The notes under the pieces were generated by a model. That model was not told the origin of the DNA. It searched no databases and saw only the letters and a list, made by a program, of their open reading frames with translations. DNA of 64,000 nt, from NCBI RefSeq assembly GCF_001855555.1, contig NZ_MKCT01000001.1, forward strand, positions 248,001 to 312,000. The letters are read 5' to 3'. Positions 17,535 through 26,927 of this stretch are shown here, one piece after another. The translations under genes were made by a program, and so were the position numbers. Every line of letters starts with the position of its first letter. Position 1 is the stretch's first letter. Origin of the DNA: Chromobacterium sphagni. Its GTDB lineage: Bacteria > Pseudomonadota > Gammaproteobacteria > Burkholderiales > Chromobacteriaceae.

Positions 17535-18196
17535 CGCGCGTCCCCCGACAATGTCTTGATGGCCTTCAATACCACGGCCAGCACCTGATAGTTTTTATAA
17601 AGCGACGGCGCCACATCGTTCAGCGCCGCTATCGATGAAAACAGCAAGAACTCCTCCTCGACATAAACCCGCCGCAAGCACGGCGGATTGGCGCCGATCC
17701 GCACCAGCACGATGTCCCCATCCTGCGGCCGGCTTTCCCGCACCATGACGAAGACCGTGCCTTGCGCGTAATGCGGGTACAACGTGTCATTGTTGACCAG
17801 CACCGCGAACAGCGGCCGGTCGGCGTAGCCGGCGACTTCCGCGCAGTAATGCCCCTGATCGGCCACCTCGGTGTCGATGAAATCGCCGACATGGCCAATA
17901 CCGACCAAGGGCATGGAAAAGACCGCTTGCCGCGGCCGAGCGGCCGGGTCCAGCCGCGCTTCGGCCAGCTCGCCTATGCTGACTTGAAAGTAGCGGGCGA
18001 GTTCGCCCAGCGTGGAAAGCGTGGGGTTGCCGACGCCACGCCGCAGATTGTTGATCGTGGCAATGCCCAGACCCGTCTCGTCGCTCAGCCGCATGGCGTC
18101 CACGCCATGCCTTTGCATCAGGCTGGCCAAATTGCCGGCAATAACGTTCAGCAAGCCATCGTTGACCGGCTGCGCCTTTTCCACGCCTTTCACCAT
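17531..18196 (-). CDS. HTH regulator with degenerate LexA/S24-like domain
   Basis: The protein has 221 residues: an XRE-type helix-turn-helix (about 18-75; LSDETGLGIATINNLRRGVGNPTLSTL) and a C-terminal S24 peptidase-like fold (about 95-215). The catalytic serine position reads NNDTLYPHY (Thr138 instead of Ser), and the lysine region reads CLRRVYV, so LexA-type self-cleavage looks unlikely. It heads an operon with a YhhQ-type transporter and CpdA-like enzyme through ATGA overlaps, so it probably regulates that operon, perhaps by binding a ligand. Confidence 0.8.
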   Translation of the reverse strand: MVKGVEKAQPVNDGLLNVIAGNLASLMQRHGVDAMRLSDETGLGIATINNLRRGVGNPTLSTLGELARYFQVSIGELAEARLDPAARPRQAVFSMPLVGIGHVGDFIDTEVADQGHYCAEVAGYADRPLFAVLVNNDTLYPHYAQGTVFVMVRESRPQDGDIVLVRIGANPPCLRRVYVEEEFLLFSSIAALNDVAPSLYKNYQVLAVVLKAIKTLSGDAR

Positions 18197-18606
18197 TCAC
18201 TCATCCCAAACCGTTGACTGAAACCGCGCCATTCGATCAATGGCGGCGCATTGCCAGCCAATCGAAATCAAACCGCCATGAAAACTTGCCGCCGCGCTCT
18301 TGCGACGGCAATCGGGACGCCAAATATAAAGCGGCGAAACTTTCATTGCAAACCCAGACCCGTTATCCAACCCGTATTAATTAAAAACAAAACCAGCAAA
18401 GCAATCTTAATTGAAAATAACTTTATAGATATATTTCTAATTAGTATTTTTTAAACTTGACTAGCAGCCCTGCTTATTGCCTGCCAGGAAATGATAATAT
18501 AATATCAAGAAAGACAGTAAATTGTTTCGCTCCCGACATCACCTCCATATTGCAGTAGAACATTTCAAATCCAAAACTCTGTCGCCACTCCTGAGGTTGC
18601 TTCGCC
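18197..18606. other. AT-rich intergenic region
   Basis: This 410-bp gap includes a strongly AT-rich block (about 18,360-18,560) unlike the surrounding GC-rich DNA. It separates the regulator operon from the small downstream gene. A candidate promoter lies within it; no open frame here has credible composition or a ribosome site. Confidence 0.6.
18474..18503 (+). promoter_or_regulatory. Candidate sigma-70 promoter
   Basis: TTATTG (18474-18479) and TATAAT (18498-18503) are 18 bp apart within the AT-rich block, about 100 nt before the 85-residue gene. The -10 box is perfect and the -35 box moderate. Confidence 0.4.
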
Positions 18607-18864
18607 ATGCATAGCCCAAACCTTACTGAATGCATTCATGAAGATGAATTCGCGGTAGACGTCATTGATGGGGAAAAAGTCCTGATCACCCTGCCCACCA
18701 TGCTTGGCAAGCAGGGCAGCGAATGGGAAGGCTCGCCCATCTTCGGCCGGCACTATCTGATGTCGCTGATCCGACGCGGCATAGAAAACGACGTGCTGCA
18801 TCCGGCAGACATCCAATGCGCGCTGAGCCGCGATTCCAGCCGGCAATCCTGTCCGATCGAGTAA
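18607..18864 (+). CDS. Small protein of unknown function
   Basis: The 85-residue protein is acidic and soluble, without signal peptide. It begins MHSPNLTECIHEDEFAVDV and has two cysteines near the C-terminus (QCALSR, SCPIE). The first half looks like a short beta-rich domain. No family is recognised. It is preceded by a promoter-like sequence and followed by a strong terminator, which supports a real gene. Confidence 0.55.
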   Translation: MHSPNLTECIHEDEFAVDVIDGEKVLITLPTMLGKQGSEWEGSPIFGRHYLMSLIRRGIENDVLHPADIQCALSRDSSRQSCPIE

Positions 18865-18883
18865 CGCCCACCAGCCATAAAAA

Positions 18884-18914
18884 AACCCCGGCGCGATTGC
18901 TATGCGCCGGGGTT
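18884..18914. terminator. Terminator between the small gene and ponA
   Basis: AACCCCGGCGC (18884-18894) pairs with GCGCCGGGGTT (18904-18914) around a 9-nt loop. An A-run at 18879-18885 gives a U-tract for minus-strand transcripts, so it mainly ends ponA, and also the plus-strand small gene. Confidence 0.8.
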
Positions 18915-18934
18915 CTTCATTGCTGCAACACGCT

Positions 18935-21295
18935 CTAGAACAGCTGGTCCTTGACGTTTTCCACCGCATCCTGGGCCGCAGGCTTGCCGCTGTCGTCGGC
19001 GGCCGGGGCGCTGGCGTCCTCGCCGCTGCCCGGCACGGTGCCCTGGTTATCGATGTGCAGTTCCGGATTGGTCTTCTGGAACTCTTCATAGTAGTACTCG
19101 TCGCCGCCGCGCTGGCCCGCGCCCGGCTTCACCACGATGCCCTGCGGCACCGGCTGCTCCACTTCCGGCTGGCCTTTCAGCGCATTTCCCATGTAGTTGA
19201 TCCAGATCGGCAACGCCGCCGTGCCGCCGTAACCGTAGCGGCCCAGCGAGCGCGGCTGGTCGAAACCCACCCAGGTCGCGGCAGCCAGGTTCGGATTGAA
19301 GCCGACGAACCAAGCATCCTTCCAATCCGAGGTGGTGCCGGTCTTGCCCGCCAGATCGGTGCGGCCCAGGCTCATCGCGCGGGAGCCCGTGCCGTAGCGC
19401 ACCACATCCCGCAGCATCGAGTTCATGATGAAGGCGTTGCGCGGATCTATCGCCTGCTGCGCGTTCTGCCCGGCCACGGTGGGCACGGTCTTGGCCAGCA
19501 CGCGGCCGGACTGGTCTTCGATGCGGTCGATGAAGTAGGCCTTGGTGCGGTAGCCGCCGTTGGCGAACACCGAGTAGCCCTCAACCATCTGCAGCGGCGT
19601 CACCGAACCGGCGCCCAGCGCCATCGGCAGATAGGCTGGGTGCTGCTTGGCCGAGAAACCGAAGCGCTGGATGTACTGCTGCGCGTAGTCGGTGCCCACC
19701 GCCATCAGCACCCGCACCGACACCAGGTTCTTGGAGCGGGTCAGGCCCTGCCGCAAGGTGATCAGGCCGGAGAATTTGCCGTCATCGTTCTTCGGCTCCC
19801 AGTTCTGGCCGTTGATACCCGGCACCGACAGAGGCGCGTCGTTGATCATGGTGGACGGCGTGATGCCGCGCTCGATGCCGGACGAATAGATGAACGGCTT
19901 GAACGAGGAGCCCGGCTGGCGCCAGGCCTGGGTCACATGGTTAAAGCTGCGACGGTTGAAATCGAAACCGCCCACCAGCGACTTGATCGCGCCGGTGCGG
20001 GTATCCAGCGATACGAAGGCACCTTCCACCTCGGGCATCTGCACGATTTCCCAGTAGCCCTTGGCATTGGCCGACACGCGGATCACCGCGCCGCGGCGGA
20101 TCTGCAGCTGCGCCGACGCCTTGCTGCTCAGCGCGCGGCGCGCGAATTCCAGGCCGGGGCCCTTGATCGAAATGGCTTTGCCGCCGCGCATATACGCCTG
20201 GATTTCCGACGGGCTGACCGACAGCACGATGGCCGGCAGCATATCGCCGCTGTCGCGCAGATCGCCCATCGCCTCGTCCAGCGCCTCGGTCAGGTCCTCG
20301 CCGTCGCCGCTGGGCAGATCGATGGTGCTTTCCGGGCCGCGGTAGCCCATCTTGCGGTCGTAATCAACCAGGCCGGCGCGCAAAGCGTCGTACGCCCATT
20401 TCTGATGGCGGCTGTCCAGCGTGGTGTAGACCTTGAAGCCCTCGGTGTAAGCAGCCTCCTTGTAACGCTCGTACATCGCCTGGCGTACCATTTCCGCAAC
20501 ATACTGTCCCGGCTGGCTGGTATCGGCCGCCTGGCTGGCCAGTTTCAACGGCTCGCTCAAGGCCTCATCATATTGCGGCTGGGTGATGAAATTCAGCTCG
20601 CGCATGCGGCGCAGCACGTACTGCTGGCGCAGCTTGGCGCGCTCGGGATTGACGATCGGGTTGTAGGCCGACGGTGCCTTGGGCAGGCCGGCCAGCATCG
20701 CCATCTGCGCGACGCTCAGTTCGTTGATCGGTTTGCCGTAGTAAGCCTGCGCCGCGGCGGCGAAGCCATAGGCCCGCTGCCCAAGGTAGATCTGGTTGAA
20801 GTACAGCTCCAGGATCTGGTCCTTGCTCAGCGTGTGTTCGATCTTGAACGCCAGCAGCGCCTCGTTGAATTTGCGGGTGAAGGTCTTTTCGCTGGACAGG
20901 AAGAAGTTCTTCGCCACCTGCATGGTGATGGTGCTGGCGCCAGAGCGGGCATGGCCGGACACCAGGTTGCCGACTGCCGCGCGCATGATGCCAAGGTAAT
21001 CAATGCCGCTGTGCTGGTAGAAACGCTCGTCTTCCGCAGCCAGCACCGCCTGTTTCATCAACTGGGGCACCTCGTGGATGCGGGAAAACGACCGCCGCTC
21101 CTCGCCGAACTCCCCCAGCAGCTGATTATCAGCCGAGTAAACCCGGAGCGGGATCTTGGGACGGTAGTCCGTGATTACATCAAGGCTTTGCAGACGCGGA
21201 TAAGTTATGATGATGGCAATTGCGGCGGCTCCCGCCAGCAACACCACACCACCTAGAAACACGCCTGCCATTATTGCAAGAAATCGTCTGAGCAT
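18935..21295 (-). CDS. mrcA: Penicillin-binding protein 1A (bifunctional glycosyltransferase/transpeptidase)
   Basis: This 786-residue class A PBP polymerises and cross-links peptidoglycan at the inner-membrane outer face. One N-terminal helix (about 7-29) is followed by the GT51 domain with catalytic EDERFYQHSGID and NFFLSSEKTF. An OB-like insert and the transpeptidase domain follow, with SSFK (active serine), SKN and KTGTTSDWK. It is divergent from pilM with a 114-bp gap, the ponA-pilM arrangement common in beta- and gammaproteobacteria. Gene name ponA is equally used. Confidence 0.95.
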   Translation of the reverse strand: MLRRFLAIMAGVFLGGVVLLAGAAAIAIIITYPRLQSLDVITDYRPKIPLRVYSADNQLLGEFGEERRSFSRIHEVPQLMKQAVLAAEDERFYQHSGIDYLGIMRAAVGNLVSGHARSGASTITMQVAKNFFLSSEKTFTRKFNEALLAFKIEHTLSKDQILELYFNQIYLGQRAYGFAAAAQAYYGKPINELSVAQMAMLAGLPKAPSAYNPIVNPERAKLRQQYVLRRMRELNFITQPQYDEALSEPLKLASQAADTSQPGQYVAEMVRQAMYERYKEAAYTEGFKVYTTLDSRHQKWAYDALRAGLVDYDRKMGYRGPESTIDLPSGDGEDLTEALDEAMGDLRDSGDMLPAIVLSVSPSEIQAYMRGGKAISIKGPGLEFARRALSSKASAQLQIRRGAVIRVSANAKGYWEIVQMPEVEGAFVSLDTRTGAIKSLVGGFDFNRRSFNHVTQAWRQPGSSFKPFIYSSGIERGITPSTMINDAPLSVPGINGQNWEPKNDDGKFSGLITLRQGLTRSKNLVSVRVLMAVGTDYAQQYIQRFGFSAKQHPAYLPMALGAGSVTPLQMVEGYSVFANGGYRTKAYFIDRIEDQSGRVLAKTVPTVAGQNAQQAIDPRNAFIMNSMLRDVVRYGTGSRAMSLGRTDLAGKTGTTSDWKDAWFVGFNPNLAAATWVGFDQPRSLGRYGYGGTAALPIWINYMGNALKGQPEVEQPVPQGIVVKPGAGQRGGDEYYYEEFQKTNPELHIDNQGTVPGSGEDASAPAADDSGKPAAQDAVENVKDQLF

Positions 21296-21409
21296 ATTTA
21301 CGATGGGCTTTCACTGGAAACCGGATTATAACGTCTTGTGAAAGCCAACAAGACAAACAATGGCGGCGACAGTTGGAAATCTGTTGCATGAGACCGGATT
21401 GAGGCGCAG

Positions 21410-22522
21410 ATGCTAGTCGACAAACTGAGGCTTGGGCGGCCATGGCTAGAACAACTGGGACTGGGGCAATCCCGGAATACCCCCCTGCTTGGCTTGGACA
21501 TCAGCAGCACGGCAGTCAAGTTAGTTGAACTGTCGCGCAACGGCAAGAACTACCAGGTGGAACGCTACGTGATAGAACCGCTGCCCAAGGAGGCGGTCAA
21601 CGATGGCAATCTGGTGGAGATCGACGGCATCGCCGAAGCGCTGCGCCGCGCCTGGAAGCGGCTGGGCAGCCCGATCCGCAATGTCGCCATCGCCATTCCC
21701 ACGCCGATGGCCATTTACAAAAAACTGCTGGTTCCGGTCAGCCAGACCGAAGACATGGACCAGATGATAGAGTCCGAGGCCAACCAGATCATCCCTTTTC
21801 CGCTGGATGAAGTGAATCTGGACCACCAGGTGCTGGGGCCTTCGCCATCCAGCATGGACGACCTGGAGGTGCTGCTGTGCGCGGCGCGCAAGGAAAAGGT
21901 CGAGGAGCGCGTGGCCGTGGTGGAGATGGCCGGCCTGCACGCCCTGGTGGTGGACGTGGAATCGTTCGCGATGATGACCGCCTTCGAGCAGATCCAGCAC
22001 CAGCTGCCCGACCAGGGCATGAACCAGACCTTCGCGATGTTCGACATCGGCGCCACCCGCATCCACTGCAATATCATCCGCAACGGCCAGCAGATCTACT
22101 ACCGTGAGCAGGCGTTCGGCGGCCATCAGCTGACGCGCGACATCCAGCGCCGCTACAACATCAGCTTCGACGAGGCCGAAAGCGGCAAGCGCAGCATGGC
22201 GCTGCCGGACGGCTACGAGTCGGAGCTGATGCACCCCTTCATCGACTCGCTGGCTCAGGAAATCCAGCGCGCGCTGCAGTTCTTCTACACCACGGTCAGC
22301 GTGTCGCAATACCTGAGAGTGGACTACATCCTGCTGGCCGGCGGCTGCAGCATGCTGCCGGGCCTGGACGACGCGGTGGCCGGCCGCACCCAGATCAGCA
22401 CCATGATCGCCAATCCCTTCACCACCATGGTGCAATCCAGCTCCATCCGTCTGAAGGAGCTGCTGATGGAGGCGCCCTCGCTGCTGATCGCCTGCGGCCT
22501 GGCGCTCAGGAGGTTCGACTGA
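21410..22522 (+). CDS. pilM: Type IV pilus assembly protein PilM
   Basis: The 370-residue actin-like ATPase fold protein of the pilus inner-membrane platform acts in the cytoplasm and binds the N-terminus of PilN. LGLDISSTAVKLVEL and the AMFDIGATRIHCNII phosphate loop are characteristic. The last codon is followed directly by pilN (stop 22520-22522, ATG 22523). First gene of pilMNOPQ, divergent from ponA. Confidence 0.95.
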   Translation: MLVDKLRLGRPWLEQLGLGQSRNTPLLGLDISSTAVKLVELSRNGKNYQVERYVIEPLPKEAVNDGNLVEIDGIAEALRRAWKRLGSPIRNVAIAIPTPMAIYKKLLVPVSQTEDMDQMIESEANQIIPFPLDEVNLDHQVLGPSPSSMDDLEVLLCAARKEKVEERVAVVEMAGLHALVVDVESFAMMTAFEQIQHQLPDQGMNQTFAMFDIGATRIHCNIIRNGQQIYYREQAFGGHQLTRDIQRRYNISFDEAESGKRSMALPDGYESELMHPFIDSLAQEIQRALQFFYTTVSVSQYLRVDYILLAGGCSMLPGLDDAVAGRTQISTMIANPFTTMVQSSSIRLKELLMEAPSLLIACGLALRRFD

Positions 22523-23095
22523 ATGATACGGATCAACCTCCTCCCGCACCGCGAGCAGAAAAAGGCGGCGCACCGGTTGCGCTTCCAGCTGCTGCTGGGC
22601 GCCACCGCGGCTTTCGCCCTGCTGGTGGTGGGCACGGCCTATATGGTGCTGGAACATCAGCTATCGCGCCAGGAACAGCGCAACCACTACCTGCAGGCCG
22701 AGATCGGCAAGCTGGACGGCCAGATCAAGGACATCGGCAAGCTGAAGAAACAACGCGACGACCTGCTGGCGCGCAAGCAACTGGTGGAGAGATTGCAGGA
22801 GGGCCGCAACCAGGCGGTGCGCCTGTTCGACCAACTGGTGCGCCAGACTCCGGACGGCGTCTATCTCAAGACCTTCCGGCAGAACGGCAACCAGATCGTA
22901 CTGACCGGCTACGCCCAGTCCGGCGCCCGCGTCTCCAGCTATATGCGCATGCTGGGACAATCGGAAACCTTCGAAGCGCCGGTGTTGATTGAAGTTTCGT
23001 CCTCCGTCGTCAATAACCAGCGCGTCAGCGCCTTCACCCTCAACGCCAGCCTGCGCCAATCCCCGGCCGGCGGCCAGCAAGGAGCCAAGCCATGA
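22523..23095 (+). CDS. pilN: Type IV pilus assembly protein PilN
   Basis: This 190-residue bitopic membrane protein has the conserved cytoplasmic N-terminus MIRINLLPHREQKK that docks on PilM, a transmembrane helix (about 24-43), and a periplasmic coiled coil and ferredoxin-like domain that pairs with PilO. It overlaps pilO by 4 bp. It aligns the motor with the PilQ secretin through PilO and PilP. Confidence 0.95.
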   Translation: MIRINLLPHREQKKAAHRLRFQLLLGATAAFALLVVGTAYMVLEHQLSRQEQRNHYLQAEIGKLDGQIKDIGKLKKQRDDLLARKQLVERLQEGRNQAVRLFDQLVRQTPDGVYLKTFRQNGNQIVLTGYAQSGARVSSYMRMLGQSETFEAPVLIEVSSSVVNNQRVSAFTLNASLRQSPAGGQQGAKP

Positions 23096-23709
23096 CGCTG
23101 GACGAACTGCGCGGCCTGGATCCCAAGGACATGCCCAACTGGCCATTGCAGGCGCAGGGTCTGATGCTGTGCGTTCTGGCCCTGCTGGTGGTCGGCCTGG
23201 GCTATTTCTTCGTGCTGGGCGACCAGTTGAACCAGCTAAACCAGGCTCACCTGCAGGAAGCCCAGCTCAAGCAAACCTTCGTCGACAAGAAGCGCCAGGC
23301 GGTGAACCTGGACGCGCTGCAACAGCAACTGAAGGAAATCGACGCCTCCTTCGGCGCGCTGCTCAAACAGCTGCCCACCAAATCGGACATGGACACCTTG
23401 CTGACCGAAATCAACCAGGCCGGCCTGGGGCGCGGCCTACAGTTCGAATTGTTCAAGCCCGGCACCGAGTCGCGCTCGGCGGAAATGGCCGAAGTGCCGA
23501 TCAGCATCCGGCTGTCGGGCAGCTACAACGACCTCGCCGCCTTCGTCAACGACGTCGCCCAACTGTCGCGCATCGTCACCATCAGCGATATCGCCCTCAA
23601 TCCGGGCGGTGGCAAGGACAACCGGTTGACGATGGACGCGACGGCGCGCACCTACCGCGCGCTGGAGCCCAGCGAACGCAGCGGCCTGCCCGCCGCGCAG
23701 CAGAAGTGA
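23092..23709 (+). CDS. pilO: Type IV pilus assembly protein PilO
   Basis: This 205-residue bitopic protein starts MTLDELRGLDPKDMPNWPL. It has one helix (about 22-42), a coiled coil (about 45-100) and a ferredoxin-like periplasmic domain (about 105-195). It forms the PilN-PilO heterodimer. The start overlaps the pilN stop (ATGA), implying coupled translation. Confidence 0.94.
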   Translation: MTLDELRGLDPKDMPNWPLQAQGLMLCVLALLVVGLGYFFVLGDQLNQLNQAHLQEAQLKQTFVDKKRQAVNLDALQQQLKEIDASFGALLKQLPTKSDMDTLLTEINQAGLGRGLQFELFKPGTESRSAEMAEVPISIRLSGSYNDLAAFVNDVAQLSRIVTISDIALNPGGGKDNRLTMDATARTYRALEPSERSGLPAAQQK

Positions 23710-23722
23710 GAGGCGCGCCAGG

Positions 23723-24241
23723 ATGAGGAAAACATTCATCGGCCTGCTGCCCCTGCTGCTGAGCGCATGCGGCGGCCCCGGCACCGAGGATCTGCAACAG
23801 TGGATGGCCAGCAGCAGCCAGGGCTTGCGCGGCCAGATCGAACCCTTGCCGCAGGTGCAAACTTACAAACCCTTCAACTACCAGGCATACGATCTGAGCG
23901 ACCCGTTCAATCCGCAAAAGCTGCAGGCCGGCAAGCGGCAGAACTCGGCCAACGCCCCCGACCTGAAGCGCCCGCGCGAAGCGCTGGAAAATTATGATCT
24001 GGACAAACTTGCGATGGTGGGCACGCTGAAGCGGGGCAACGCGCTCTACGCGCTGATCCGCACGCCGGAGGGTGCCATCTACCGGATAGAGGCCGGCAAC
24101 TATATCGGCCCCAACTTCGGCAAGGTGAGCAGCATCAGCGACTCGGAAGTCGTGCTTTCCGAAACCGTCGAGGATCTGAATGGAGATTGGGTGCAGCGCA
24201 ACAGCAGTCTGTATCTTGACGAACAAGGGCAGAACAAATGA
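23723..24241 (+). CDS. pilP: Type IV pilus lipoprotein PilP
   Basis: This 172-residue lipoprotein has lipobox LLLSAC, cysteine at about residue 16. A flexible linker (about 20-75) contains the conserved YDLSDPFNP, and a beta-rich HR domain (about 85-165; MVGTLKRGNALYALI) binds the N-domain of PilQ. It links the PilN/PilO complex to the secretin. The 3' end overlaps pilQ by 4 bp. Confidence 0.93.
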   Translation: MRKTFIGLLPLLLSACGGPGTEDLQQWMASSSQGLRGQIEPLPQVQTYKPFNYQAYDLSDPFNPQKLQAGKRQNSANAPDLKRPREALENYDLDKLAMVGTLKRGNALYALIRTPEGAIYRIEAGNYIGPNFGKVSSISDSEVVLSETVEDLNGDWVQRNSSLYLDEQGQNK

Positions 24242-26337
24242 AAAAACTTTCGATCAGATGGCTGACGGGACTGATGCTGTGCCTGGCTGGCGGCCTTGCC
24301 TGCGCCGGCCCGGCCATCACGGCGATCGAGCCCGGCAAGGTTGACGGCAATCTGCAGACCGTGCAAATCACCTTCGACGGCCCGGCGGTCAAGCCCGGCA
24401 GCTTCGCCATGTCCAATCCGCCGCGCATCGCGCTCGATTTCGCCGACACCACCGTCAAGCTGGACAAGCCCGCGCTGAACATCGACAGCCCGCTGCTCAA
24501 ATCGGCCATCGCAGTGGAAGCCGCCGGCCGCTCGCGGCTGGTGCTGAGCCTTGCCCGCAATGCCTCCTACCGCAGCGTCATCAACGGCAACAAGCTGCTG
24601 CTGACGCTGGACGGCTCGATGACGCCGGCCCAGGGAGCCACCCCGCAAGAACAAACCATTACCGCCAACGCCCCGCAGCAAAACGGGTACCCGACGTCCG
24701 GCGGCCAGGCCAGCCTGGACTTCCGCCGCGGCGGCAACGGCGAAGGCCGGATCGAGCTCAGCCTGCCCAGCGCCAACACGCCGGTGGACGTCCGCCGCGA
24801 CGGCAAGAACCTGATCGTCAACATCGCCGGCGCCGCGCTGCCACGCCAGCAAATACGCCGGCTGGATGTGACCGACTTCGGCACCCCGGTGGCCAAGGTG
24901 GACGCCGTCAACCAGGGCAACGGCATCCGCATCCAGATCATGCCGCAGGGCGACTGGGACTACTCGTCATACCAGACCGACGGCAAGCTGGTGGTGGAAG
25001 TGCGCCGCCCGGCGCTGGAAACGCTGGCCAATAGCGACAACGGCAAGCCGGTGTACAAGGGCGACAAGCTATCGCTCAACTTCCAGAACATAGAAGTGCG
25101 CACCGTGCTGCAAGTGATAGCCGAGTTCACCGGCCTCAACATCGTCACCAGCGACTCGGTGACCGGCAACATCACCCTCAGGCTGAAGGACGTGCCCTGG
25201 GACCAGGCGCTGGACCTGATCCTGCAGACCAAGGGCCTGGACCAGCGCCGCAACGGCAACATCATCCAGATCGCCCCGCGCGACGAATTGCTGGCGCGCG
25301 ACAAGCAACTGCAGGAAGCCCGCCAGCAGTTGGCCACGCTGGAGCCGCTGCGTTCCGAAACTTTCGTGCTGCGCTACCGTTCCGCCGAGGACTTCAAGAA
25401 GGTGCTGGACGGCGACATCACCTCCGGCAAGAAGGAAAGCCTGCTGTCCGAGCGCGGCAGCGTGCTGATCGACCCCAAGACCAACACCCTGATCGTCAAC
25501 GACATCAACGCGGTGATAGACAAAATCCGCGACGTCATTTCCAAAACCGACATCCCGGTGAAGCAGGTGCTGATCGAAGCCCGCATCGTGGAGGCCACCG
25601 ACAACTGGGAGCGCGACCTCGGCATCCAATTGACCTACGACCGGATGGACCCCAAGGGCATCATCTCCGGCAGTCCGCTGGGCACCGCGGTCTCCAACGT
25701 CACCAATCTCAACACCGGCCAGCCCTACGTGATCCAGACCACGCCGTCCGGCGTCAACCTGCCGATCGCCAACCCCTCCGGCACGCTGACCGCGCTGTAC
25801 AACGTCGGCCACTCGGTGATCCTGGGTCTGGAACTGCAGGCGATGCAGGCCGAAGACAAGGGCCGCATCATCTCCAGCCCGCGGGTGATGACAGCCGACC
25901 GCCAGGAAGCCACCATCGAGCAGGGCACGGAAATTCCCTACCAGGAAGCCAGCTCCAGCGGCGCCACCTCGGTATCGTTCAAGAAGGCGGTGCTCAGCCT
26001 CAACGTCAAGCCGCAGATCACCCCCGACAACCACGTGATGCTGGACATCAAGGTCAACAAGGATTCGGCCAACTTCCAGCAGACCGTCAACGGCACCCCG
26101 TCGCTGACCACCGAGAAGATCGAAACCCAGGTGCTGGTGGACAACGGTGGCACGGTGGTGCTGGGCGGCATCTACCAGCAACAGCTGGACAATGTGGTCA
26201 ACAAGGTGCCCTTCCTCGGCGACATCCCCTTGCTCGGCGTGCTGTTCCGCAGCTCGCAGAAGATAGACAAGCGCAGCGAGCTGCTGATCTTCATCACGCC
26301 CAAAGTGGTCAACGATCTGGTCGCCGCCGGGCGCTGA
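24238..26337 (+). CDS. pilQ: Type IV pilus secretin PilQ
   Basis: The 699-residue outer-membrane secretin forms the pilus exit channel. Order of parts: signal peptide (about 1-22), two AMIN-type peptidoglycan-binding domains (about 25-255), secretin/TonB short N-domain (about 277-330; LSLNFQNIEVRTVLQVIAE), N1 domain, and the secretin barrel ending VPFLGDIPLLGVLFRS and LLIFITPKVV. Length is normal. Last gene of the pil set; aroK follows after 35 bp. Confidence 0.95.
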   Translation: MKKLSIRWLTGLMLCLAGGLACAGPAITAIEPGKVDGNLQTVQITFDGPAVKPGSFAMSNPPRIALDFADTTVKLDKPALNIDSPLLKSAIAVEAAGRSRLVLSLARNASYRSVINGNKLLLTLDGSMTPAQGATPQEQTITANAPQQNGYPTSGGQASLDFRRGGNGEGRIELSLPSANTPVDVRRDGKNLIVNIAGAALPRQQIRRLDVTDFGTPVAKVDAVNQGNGIRIQIMPQGDWDYSSYQTDGKLVVEVRRPALETLANSDNGKPVYKGDKLSLNFQNIEVRTVLQVIAEFTGLNIVTSDSVTGNITLRLKDVPWDQALDLILQTKGLDQRRNGNIIQIAPRDELLARDKQLQEARQQLATLEPLRSETFVLRYRSAEDFKKVLDGDITSGKKESLLSERGSVLIDPKTNTLIVNDINAVIDKIRDVISKTDIPVKQVLIEARIVEATDNWERDLGIQLTYDRMDPKGIISGSPLGTAVSNVTNLNTGQPYVIQTTPSGVNLPIANPSGTLTALYNVGHSVILGLELQAMQAEDKGRIISSPRVMTADRQEATIEQGTEIPYQEASSSGATSVSFKKAVLSLNVKPQITPDNHVMLDIKVNKDSANFQQTVNGTPSLTTEKIETQVLVDNGGTVVLGGIYQQQLDNVVNKVPFLGDIPLLGVLFRSSQKIDKRSELLIFITPKVVNDLVAAGR

Positions 26338-26372
26338 CTGGCCCGAGACAGAGCCGCGATCCATCGGCTACA

Positions 26373-26927
26373 ATGCCTGCCATGGAGAGACTGGCAGGCA
26401 ATTTTTTTCTGGTCGGCCTGATGGGCGCGGGCAAGACCACGGTAGGCAGGGCGCTGGCGCGCCGCACCGGCAAGACGTTCTATGATTCCGACCAGGAAAT
26501 CGAGGCGCGCACCGGCGTGCGGGTGGCGACCATCTTCGACATCGAAGGGGAGCTGCGTTTCCGCAATCGCGAAACCTGCGTGATCCGCGACCTGGCCCGG
26601 CAAGACGACATCGTGCTGGCCACCGGCGGCGGCGCCGTCCTGCGTGAGGAAAACCGCCAGGTGCTGATGCGCTATGGCACCGTGATCTACCTGCGCGCGC
26701 CGATCGATGACCTGCTGGCCCGCACCCAGCACGACAAGAACCGTCCACTGCTGCAAATCGCCGACCCGCGCGCCAAGCTGGAAAGCCTGTTCAACGAACG
26801 CGACCCTCTCTACCGGGAAATTGCCGACATCATCGTCGACACCACCCAGCAAAACGTCAATCTGCTGGTCAGCCGCCTGATCGACCAGTTGCCCCCCCCG
26901 ACCACCACCAAGGAAGCCGACTCGTGA
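26373..26927 (+). CDS. aroK: Shikimate kinase
   Basis: The 184-residue protein phosphorylates shikimate at the 3-position in aromatic amino acid synthesis. Walker A is GLMGAGKTT, the substrate-binding DSDQEIE follows, and the GGGAV motif and lid arginine region are present. Start is 26373 or the second ATG at 26382, which begins [12 protein letters not shown]. The gene overlaps aroB by 4 bp. pilQ-aroK-aroB linkage is widely conserved. Confidence 0.94.
   Translation: MPAMERLAGNFFLVGLMGAGKTTVGRALARRTGKTFYDSDQEIEARTGVRVATIFDIEGELRFRNRETCVIRDLARQDDIVLATGGGAVLREENRQVLMRYGTVIYLRAPIDDLLARTQHDKNRPLLQIADPRAKLESLFNERDPLYREIADIIVDTTQQNVNLLVSRLIDQLPPPTTTKEADS

Noticed and set aside
17531-18196. S24-like protein as a phage CI repressor
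   Set aside because: It lacks the cleavage serine and is fused by overlaps to two metabolic genes, with no phage genes nearby.
18902-21256. Plus-strand open frame of 784 codons opposite ponA
   Set aside because: It is antisense to an intact PBP1A with all catalytic motifs; its His/Gln/Arg-rich product is an artefact of GC codon bias.
25069-26364. Minus-strand open frame of 431 codons opposite pilQ
   Set aside because: Shadow of the secretin gene, with no family-like sequence or ribosome site.
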